In this document: positions 1-5,236 of the stretch, one piece after another
How positions within the stretch are numbered: position 1 is the stretch's first letter
How the letters are laid out: the number at the start of each line of letters is the position of its first letter
From: Chloroflexota bacterium
GTDB taxonomy: Bacteria > Chloroflexota > UBA6077 > FW602-bin22 > JACQUS01
NCBI GenBank assembly: GCA_016210125.1
Contig: JACQUS010000490.1
Span: 1 to 5,236, forward strand
DNA length: 5,236 bases
Reading direction: 5' to 3'
Notes under the pieces: model-generated
What the model saw: only the letters and a program-made list of their open reading frames with translations
What the model was told of the DNA's origin: nothing
Databases searched by the model: none
Program-made: the position numbers and the translations under genes

Positions 1-1001
<1,001 letters not shown>

Positions 1002-1006
1002 GAACA

Positions 1007-1042
1007 CTGCGGGGGCGGTCGCCTTGGCGACCGCCCCCGCAG
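1007..1042. terminator. Perfect GC-rich hairpin between convergent genes, probable bidirectional terminator
   Basis: CTGCGGGGGCGGTCGCC (1007-1023) is exactly complementary to 1026-1042, with TT between; in RNA this would be a stem of about 16 bp with a CUUG tetraloop. It begins 5 bases after the clpX stop and ends 28 bases before the stop of the convergent NusG-like gene, so it is placed to end transcription from both sides. Neither flank has a T-run, so it is not a classical U-tract terminator. It could act as a U-less intrinsic terminator or as a block to 3' exonuclease. The structure is certain; the function is inferred from position. Confidence 0.65.
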
Positions 1043-1070
1043 CCCGCATGAACGGCGCGTACCCGCGCTC

Positions 1071-1574
1071 CTACGGCCCCTGGCCGTTCGCCTGGCGCAG
1101 GTCGTCGAGGTCGACCTCGACGGGCATGTAGCGACTCACGAACTCCACGAGCACCCGCGAGCGGCCCGACGGCGTCAGCACGCGGTCGAAGACGGCCTCC
1201 AGGCCCTCCAGCGGGCCGCTGGCGATGAGCACGCGGTCGCCGGCGGCGAATGCGCCGCCGTTGGCGTGCGCGCCCTCCGCCATCACGCGCATCTGCAGCG
1301 CGCACATCACCTCGTCGGGCACCGGGACAAAGCTCCGCCCGGTCCCGACCAGGTAGGCCACGCCAGGCGACCAGCGCGCCAGCTTCCAGTGCTCGACATC
1401 GCTGCCCAGGCGCACGAAGAGATAGCCGGGGAACAGCGGCTCGACGCGCAGCCGGCCGCCGTTGCGACGACGTGCGAGCTGCGGGCAGTAGCAGGTCATC
1501 CCGCGCGCAGCGAGGAGCTGGCTCACCTGCGCTTCGGCGCGGCGCTTGGTGCGCAGCACGTACCAACGCTCCAC
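1071..1574 (-). CDS. NusG/RfaH-family transcription elongation (antitermination) factor, specialised paralogue
   Basis: This 167-residue protein has the two-domain NusG plan. An N-terminal NGN domain runs to about residue 95, with WYVLRTKRRAEAQV (4-17), PLFPGYLFVR (46-55) and GVAYLVGTG (71-79). A C-terminal KOW domain starts near 108, with AGDRVLIASGPLEGLEAVF (111-129). NGN domains bind the RNA polymerase clamp; KOW domains contact ribosomal protein S10, Rho or RNA. Canonical nusG normally sits between secE and rplK. Here the gene follows glycan genes, so it is more likely a specialised paralogue of the RfaH/LoaP kind that helps polymerase through long polysaccharide operons. That role is inference. 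I chose the GTG at 1572-1574 because AGGAGG lies 6 bases upstream; the TTG two codons earlier (1578-1580) abuts the Shine-Dalgarno with no spacing. The gap to the upstream DUF4012 stop is 12 bases, implying co-transcription and coupled translation. The stop is TAG at 1071-1073. Confidence 0.9.
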   Translation of the reverse strand: MERWYVLRTKRRAEAQVSQLLAARGMTCYCPQLARRRNGGRLRVEPLFPGYLFVRLGSDVEHWKLARWSPGVAYLVGTGRSFVPVPDEVMCALQMRVMAEGAHANGGAFAAGDRVLIASGPLEGLEAVFDRVLTPSGRSRVLVEFVSRYMPVEVDLDDLRQANGQGP

Positions 1575-1580
1575 GGTCAA

Positions 1581-1586
1581 CCTCCT
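1581..1586 (-). promoter_or_regulatory. Ribosome binding site AGGAGG of the NusG-like gene
   Basis: A perfect AGGAGG on the minus strand immediately follows the TAG stop of the DUF4012 gene. It lies 6 bases before GTG (1572-1574) and 0 bases before the alternative TTG. It decides the start and suggests that ribosomes ending on DUF4012 re-initiate here. Confidence 0.85.
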
Positions 1587-3614
1587 CTAGGGTGCGCCGA
1601 GGACCAGCGTGAGCCGCCGGTCGGTGCGCAGTGCGCCCTGCCAGGTCGCGGCGCCGCCGTCCACGGCCGCCGGTGGGTCGATGGCCGCCACCGTCGCGCT
1701 GGCCGGCAGGCGCACGGTCACGCGGTAGGTCTGGGCGTCGCTGCCCGGCTGCTTCGGTAGCGCCAGGCGGTAGGTGCCCGGTGGCGACGCGGTCGGCCCG
1801 GGTCGCCAGGTGAGCGTCACCGTGCGCGTCGCGCCGGCCGGCAGGGCCAACAGCCCGCCCAGCACCGTGTGGTCGGCCTCCTCGTCGGCATCCAGCAGGG
1901 CCGCCCAGCCGTCAGCGCCGAGCAGCGCGCTTCCGCGCGGCACGTAGACGCGCAGCAGCGCCGCGTAGTAGCCCTCGACCTGCGCCTCGCGCCGCTGCGC
2001 GACGTCCCAGTACGCGCTCAGGTAGTACAGCGGGTAGAGCGCGCGGGCGGCGGCCGCGTCGTAGCGGTTCTCGTAGCGCAGCGCGAGCCGCGCCTCGACC
2101 GGCGCCCCGCGTGCGTCGATAGTCACCGTATAGTCCCGCGTCACGGTGATATAGGGCGAGATCTTGGTGAAGGACGCGGTATGCTCAAGCACGTAGACCG
2201 TGTCGCCGGCAGCGCGCGGCAGCCGTCCGTCCCAGCCTTGCTCACGAAGCAGATCGGCAAGCACCGGCTGCTTGACGGTGACCAGGAGGTGCTTCTCGGC
2301 CAGGAGGCGCTGGACGGCCGCCAGGAGCTGTGGTGACTCGCCCGACTCCACGGCCAGGAGCCGGCCCAGCAAGGCCTGGCCGAGGTCAGCCACGAACGGC
2401 GACTTGACGCCGGACGCGAACAGGCGCTCACGGCCGCCGAAGGGCGCTGCATAGAGCCAATAGGTCGTGCGCTCGCGCAGGTTGTCGGCCGTGATTAGCT
2501 CGCCGTAAGCCGGCAGGTCCACCGGGCCGACGATCCGCAGAAGCGAGCGCACCACCTCCTGGTCGACGGCGATGACTCCGTTGAGACGCAGGCCCCAGTC
2601 GCGCGTCAGAAACCACTCGATCCACGCCGCGCTCGTGGGGAACTCGGCAAACCAGTTAGCATCGCGCACGTACCAGGCACCATGGCCCATGTACTCGGCG
2701 AGCGGCACGGGCGCCGGCACCGGCTCGACGGCGCGGTTCGACCAGTCGCGGCTGTCGCGAAACTCGACGGCCACGATGCGCCCACCCTCGAGGCGCAGCA
2801 GCCCCATGCTGCCGACGTAGCCGCCGCTGGCGCGGCGCTCCTCCTCGCTCTGGCCCAGGATCATGTAGCTGCGCGGCCCGTCGAGGCCTAGGGCCTCCCC
2901 GAGGGGCCCCGGCAGCGCAGCCACGAGATGCACGGCGCGTTGGAGCACCGGCAGCCGGCGCGCCAGCTCCGCGCGCCACGGTCCGAGCGGGGCGAGCGGG
3001 CCATCCAGAGGCACGTCCTGCAGCCGCGCGAATGCCGCCCCGGCCGTCGAGACGGCGCGCGCGCCTCGCTGAAGGCGCGGGCTGGCCGCGCGCAACGCGG
3101 CGACCGCCGGGCCGAGCCGCTCGGTGAGCGGGCCACCGTCCAGCGCCGCCAGCGTCGGCCGCGCCGCGCCGAGGAGGTCGGCTCCGGCGCCGGATAGCGC
3201 GGCCGCCAGCGTGGCCGCGTCCGGGGCGGCGGCGAGCCCCGGCCCCACGACCGGGACCACGCGCGCCAGGCCCAGCGCCGGGCTCAGGGCCGCCAGCCCG
3301 TCGGCGGCCTCGCTCCAGGCACCGTGGGCGGACGCGAGACGCGCTTCCAGCGCGGCCAGCTCCTCTTGGCGAGGCCGCCGCGTCAGTAGCGCCGCCAGGT
3401 CACCGCCCGGCGGTGCCAGCCGCTGCGCGATCGCCTGCGCAGCGCGCAGCTCCTCGACCCCCTGCCAGGCCGGGCGGACCACGCGCAGCCAGAGCCACGC
3501 CGCGCCGAGCAGCACGGCGAGCACGGCGGCCAGCGCCAGGCCGCGCCACACCAGGCCGTTTGCGCCCAGGCGCACCAGACGCCGCGCGGTGCTGCGGCGC
3601 GACAATGCTCGCAT
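1587..3614 (-). CDS. DUF4012 domain-containing membrane-anchored protein
   Basis: This 675-residue protein has a basic N-terminus (about 1-24), one hydrophobic segment (about 25-44, rich in Leu/Ala/Val/Trp), then an Ala/Leu-rich helical stretch (about 50-240), a core resembling DUF4012 (about 245-390) and a beta-rich C-terminal part (about 470-675). The N-terminus reads as a signal anchor with the bulk outside the cytoplasm. Family-like features are GQSEEERRASGGYVGSMGLL (254-273), WYVRDANWFAEFPTSA (314-329) and NGVIAVDQEVV...GPVDLPAYGE (345-372). DUF4012 proteins are known from Gram-positive-like phyla and Chloroflexota, often beside exopolysaccharide genes; their biochemical activity is not established to my knowledge. 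The ATG at 3612-3614 has only a weak AGG just before it and no better start nearby, so the exact start is less sure than the frame. It lies 162 bases after the epimerase and is tightly coupled to the NusG-like gene downstream. A role in exporting, attaching or modifying a surface glycan is inference from context. Confidence 0.88.
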   Translation of the reverse strand: MRALSRRSTARRLVRLGANGLVWRGLALAAVLAVLLGAAWLWLRVVRPAWQGVEELRAAQAIAQRLAPPGGDLAALLTRRPRQEELAALEARLASAHGAWSEAADGLAALSPALGLARVVPVVGPGLAAAPDAATLAAALSGAGADLLGAARPTLAALDGGPLTERLGPAVAALRAASPRLQRGARAVSTAGAAFARLQDVPLDGPLAPLGPWRAELARRLPVLQRAVHLVAALPGPLGEALGLDGPRSYMILGQSEEERRASGGYVGSMGLLRLEGGRIVAVEFRDSRDWSNRAVEPVPAPVPLAEYMGHGAWYVRDANWFAEFPTSAAWIEWFLTRDWGLRLNGVIAVDQEVVRSLLRIVGPVDLPAYGELITADNLRERTTYWLYAAPFGGRERLFASGVKSPFVADLGQALLGRLLAVESGESPQLLAAVQRLLAEKHLLVTVKQPVLADLLREQGWDGRLPRAAGDTVYVLEHTASFTKISPYITVTRDYTVTIDARGAPVEARLALRYENRYDAAAARALYPLYYLSAYWDVAQRREAQVEGYYAALLRVYVPRGSALLGADGWAALLDADEEADHTVLGGLLALPAGATRTVTLTWRPGPTASPPGTYRLALPKQPGSDAQTYRVTVRLPASATVAAIDPPAAVDGGAATWQGALRTDRRLTLVLGAP

Positions 3615-3776
3615 CCTAGCTCAACACATCACGGCGAGAGCAGCCGATGTTCCTGCACGACGCCAGCGATGAATGAAACACCGCTCGTGCGGCAGGAGGA
3701 GTGCAGAGGTCGCCTCTGGAGGCCTCTGCGTCCCACGCGGGGAGGGGCAGAGCGAGGCATCGCAGCGCAATCAGTT
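3615..3776 (-). other. Intergenic region between epimerase and DUF4012 genes
   Basis: This is the largest gap in the reverse-strand cluster. It holds the inverted repeats listed at 3703-3729 and a GC-rich stretch near 3730-3752. I see no convincing -35/-10 pair and no strong Shine-Dalgarno next to the DUF4012 ATG. A 43-codon ATG frame (3629-3760, minus) has no ribosome binding site and an arginine-rich, low-information product, so I do not call it. The region could hold an internal promoter or an RNA element, but nothing proves either. Confidence 0.5.
3703..3729. repeat. Overlapping inverted repeats (alternative hairpins)
   Basis: GCAGAGG (3703-3709) is complementary to CCTCTGC (3723-3729). 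The same left arm can also pair closer in, CAGAGG (3704-3709) with CCTCTG (3713-3718) across a 3-base loop. The two hairpins are mutually exclusive. On the minus strand a further CTCTGC (3747-3752) can pair with GCAGAG at 3724-3729. There is no T-run on either side, so it does not look like a standard terminator. Confidence 0.6.
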
Positions 3777-4931
3777 TCACGCCCCGGCCGCGTCGTGCGC
3801 CGGGATCGCACGTTCAGCCGCCGCAGCACGCCGCAGGACCTGCTGCGCGCGCATCCGCGCCTCGGCGGCCTCGTAGGTCGCCGCCAGGTCCGGCTGAGCG
3901 CGCGCCCAGCCGACGTAGGCGGCAACTATCTCCGCCAGGCCGAGGGTCGGCCGCCAGCCCAGCGCACGCAGCTTGCTCGAGTCGGAGACGGTGTGCCGCG
4001 TATCGCCGTAGCGGTAGTCCCCGGCGACCAGGGGCGCCAGGTCAGTCCGACCGGCGGCCTCAAGGACGGCCTGCGCCACGTCGAGCACCGTCCAGGCGCG
4101 CGCCCCGCCGACGTTGTAGACCTGCCCGTTCGCCTCCGTGTGCTCGGCGACCAGCACGCTCGCCGCGGCCACGTCAGCGACGTAGACGTAGTCCCGGCGC
4201 TGCAAGCCGTCCTCGTAGACCAGCGGGGGCTGGCCGTGCAGCGCGCGCAGGGTGAAGGTGCGGCAGACGCCGGAGTAGGCATTGTGAAAGGCGTTGCGCG
4301 GCCCAAGCGTGATCGAGTAGCGCAGGCACACGGTCGGCAGGTCGTACTTCGCGCCAAGCGCCAGCGCCGCCAGCTCCAGCGCGTACTTCGAGATGCCGTA
4401 GGCCGTGTGCGGCTGCACGCGCTCCTCGGTGATCGGGAGCGCCTCAACCACGTCGCTGCACTGCGGGCAGCGGTGCTCCCAGTCACCGCCGGCGAGCTGC
4501 GCCGCCGGCCGCGGCCCCGGCCAGAGCACGCCGTGCGCCGCGCAGCGATACGGCCCCTCGCCGTAAACCGCCTGCGACGAGGCCAGCACGACCGTGCGCA
4601 CCGGCAGGCGGCGCTCGACGATCAGCTCGTACAGCAGCGCTGTGCTCACGGTGTTGACGTCGAAGAACGTGCTGAAGTCGGGCATGTAGTCCTGGTAGGC
4701 GGCAAGATGGAACACGACGTCCACGCCGTCCAGCGCGGCCCCGAGCGCCGCGCGATCGCGCACGTCGCCGAGCACGAGCTCGACCGTCTCGGGCACGTAG
4801 CGCGGCCGGCCGTGCGGATGCACGCGCGGGTGCAGGCTGTCGAGCACGCGGACGCGGTAGCCCCGCGCGAGCAGCAAGTCGACAATATGCGAGCCGATGA
4901 AACCGGCCCCGCCGGTGACGAGCGCGCGCAT
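3777..4931 (-). CDS. NAD-dependent sugar-nucleotide epimerase (SDR family), likely dTDP-L-rhamnose 4-epimerase type
   Basis: This 384-residue extended SDR enzyme acts on nucleotide sugars in the cytoplasm. Visible are the NAD-binding TGGAGFIGSH (6-15), GDVRD (55-59), HLAAY (75-79), the catalytic serine region LASSQAVYG (116-124, S119 by alignment with GalE) and the YGISK catalytic Tyr178/Lys182 pair. RRDYVYVADVA (245-255) and YNVGG (272-276) are typical of the sugar-binding half. Between VYG and the YxxxK motif is an insert with C130, H133 and RCPQC (C155, C158). The pattern YGEGPYRC...HG...GDWE.RCPQC recalls enzymes annotated as dTDP-L-rhamnose 4-epimerases (WbiB type), which make dTDP-6-deoxy-L-talose; the substrate is not proven here. 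The ATG at 4929-4931 is supported by GAGGG 7 bases upstream and by the NAD motif starting at residue 6. An open extension to 5030 would overlap the upstream gene and a palindrome, so I reject it. The gene follows the glycosyltransferase by 35 bases in the same direction. Confidence 0.92.
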   Translation of the reverse strand: MRALVTGGAGFIGSHIVDLLLARGYRVRVLDSLHPRVHPHGRPRYVPETVELVLGDVRDRAALGAALDGVDVVFHLAAYQDYMPDFSTFFDVNTVSTALLYELIVERRLPVRTVVLASSQAVYGEGPYRCAAHGVLWPGPRPAAQLAGGDWEHRCPQCSDVVEALPITEERVQPHTAYGISKYALELAALALGAKYDLPTVCLRYSITLGPRNAFHNAYSGVCRTFTLRALHGQPPLVYEDGLQRRDYVYVADVAAASVLVAEHTEANGQVYNVGGARAWTVLDVAQAVLEAAGRTDLAPLVAGDYRYGDTRHTVSDSSKLRALGWRPTLGLAEIVAAYVGWARAQPDLAATYEAAEARMRAQQVLRRAAAAERAIPAHDAAGA

Positions 4932-4938
4932 CTCTAGG

Positions 4939-4943
4939 CCCTC
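4939..4943 (-). promoter_or_regulatory. Ribosome binding site GAGGG of the epimerase gene
   Basis: GAGGG on the minus strand lies 7 bases before ATG (4929-4931). It supports that start over the longer upstream frame, and it fixes the start directly before the glycine-rich NAD-binding motif. Confidence 0.75.
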
Positions 4944-4963
4944 GTATGCATCGCCACGGGCAA

Positions 4964-5019
4964 ACCTCACCCCGTCGCGCCCTCTCTCCGCGTGCGGAGA
5001 GAGGGAAGGGGAGTGAGGT
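4964..5019. repeat. Extended palindromic repeat element
   Basis: The inner arms CCCTCTCTCCGC (4980-4991) and GCGGAGAGAGGG (4994-5005) are perfectly complementary across a GT centre. The outer arms ACCTCAC (4964-4970) and GTGAGGT (5013-5019) are also perfectly complementary. The spacers carry CCC opposite GGGG. The form (CCTCACCCC...CTCTCC...GGAGAG...GGGGTGAGG style) recalls short dispersed palindromes common between genes of GC-rich bacteria. Only one clear copy is in this window, so its repetitive nature is inferred. It covers the end of the glycosyltransferase frame. Confidence 0.75.
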
Positions 5020-5236
5020 CGCCGTCGCACTGCGCGGCGCAGTGGGCGTCGAACGCCGCCGCCAGGAAGCCCTGCACGCGGGCCCTGAAGTACGCCTTGT
5101 CGAAGCGCAGGGCGTGGGCGCGGGCGACGGCCGGCCGATAGCGGCCGGCGGCGAGCCGCCGCAGGGCGTCGGCCAGCGCCGCGGGCGTCTGCTCGTCGAA
5201 CAGCTCGCCTGTCTGCGCGGGCAGCACCGTCTCGCG
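4967..5236 (-). CDS. Glycosyltransferase, GT-B fold (GT4-like), C-terminal fragment
   Basis: Eighty-nine C-terminal residues are visible, and the frame is open through the right edge. The first residues read RETVLPAQTGELFDEQTPAAL, matching the E-T-V-x-x-x-x-T-G-x-L-F segment near the end of GT4 family glycosyltransferases. The next part (ALADALRRL...HALRFDKAYFRARVQGFL) resembles their usual C-terminal helices. A GTG at 5225-5227 could look like a start but is the Val of ETV, so the real start is outside the window. The EX7E catalytic motif would also lie upstream and cannot be checked. The last 17 or so residues (LTPLPSLRTRREGATG region) and the TGA stop are encoded by the palindrome at 4964-5019, so the native tail may have been replaced or extended. 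Sugar donor and acceptor cannot be told. It is the first visible gene of the minus-strand cluster. Confidence 0.8.
   Translation of the reverse strand, partial: RETVLPAQTGELFDEQTPAALADALRRLAAGRYRPAVARAHALRFDKAYFRARVQGFLAAAFDAHCAAQCDGDLTPLPSLRTRREGATG

Noticed and set aside
2281..2362. Repeated CCAGGAG words within the DUF4012 gene
   Set aside because: On the coding strand they are Leu-Leu codon pairs in a leucine-rich helical stretch, and the spacing is irregular. They reflect codon bias rather than a repeat array.
3629..3760. Possible 43-codon small protein on the minus strand in the epimerase-DUF4012 gap
   Set aside because: It has no ribosome binding site, no membrane segment or motif, and it runs through the inverted repeats.
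3669..4937. Long forward open frame of 422 codons opposite the epimerase
   Set aside because: It is antisense to a clear SDR enzyme, is rich in Arg/Ala/Val with no recognisable motif, and lacks a ribosome binding site. It is a shadow frame of GC-rich coding DNA.
4932..5030. 33-codon N-terminal extension of the epimerase
   Set aside because: It crosses the palindrome and overlaps the end of the glycosyltransferase, and it would place extra sequence before the NAD motif. The internal ATG at 4929-4931 has a good ribosome binding site.
5225..5227. GTG as start of a short 86-residue protein at the right edge
   Set aside because: It encodes the Val of the ETV motif conserved near the end of GT4 enzymes, and the frame continues to the edge.

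Overview
This is a very GC-rich bacterial window with dense coding and many stop-free shadow frames. It holds one forward gene at the left edge and four reverse-strand genes filling the rest. Nothing in it identifies the organism directly. A DUF4012 membrane protein beside glycan genes and a stand-alone NusG-like factor, together with the base composition, would fit a GC-rich Chloroflexota or actinobacterial genome. I lean towards Chloroflexota, with low confidence.

Layout. At 1-1001 (+) is the AAA+ core and C-terminus of ClpX, the unfoldase of the ClpXP protease; its zinc-binding N-terminus lies left of the window. At 1007-1042 a perfect inverted repeat sits between two convergent genes and probably marks the end of both transcription units. 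From the right edge leftwards on the minus strand come: the C-terminal end of a GT-B type glycosyltransferase (4967-5236, cut by the edge); an NAD-dependent sugar-nucleotide epimerase resembling dTDP-L-rhamnose 4-epimerases (3777-4931); a 162-base gap with inverted repeats; a membrane-anchored DUF4012 protein (1587-3614); and a specialised NusG/RfaH-family elongation factor (1071-1574) whose ribosome binding site directly follows the DUF4012 stop codon.

How the genes may work together. The minus-strand genes look like the distal end of a surface polysaccharide locus. The epimerase would supply a nucleotide sugar, the glycosyltransferase would use one, DUF4012 would act at the membrane or outside it, and the NusG paralogue could help RNA polymerase read through a long glycan operon. 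ClpX is housekeeping and looks unrelated to that locus.

The points most worth a second look are: the NusG paralogue at the distal end of the operon; the unknown role of the DUF4012 protein; a Cys/His-bearing insert in the epimerase; and a palindromic repeat that supplies the last residues and stop codon of the glycosyltransferase. I see no evidence of a wholly new defence or mobile system. No tRNA, rRNA, CRISPR array, transposase or integrase was recognised.
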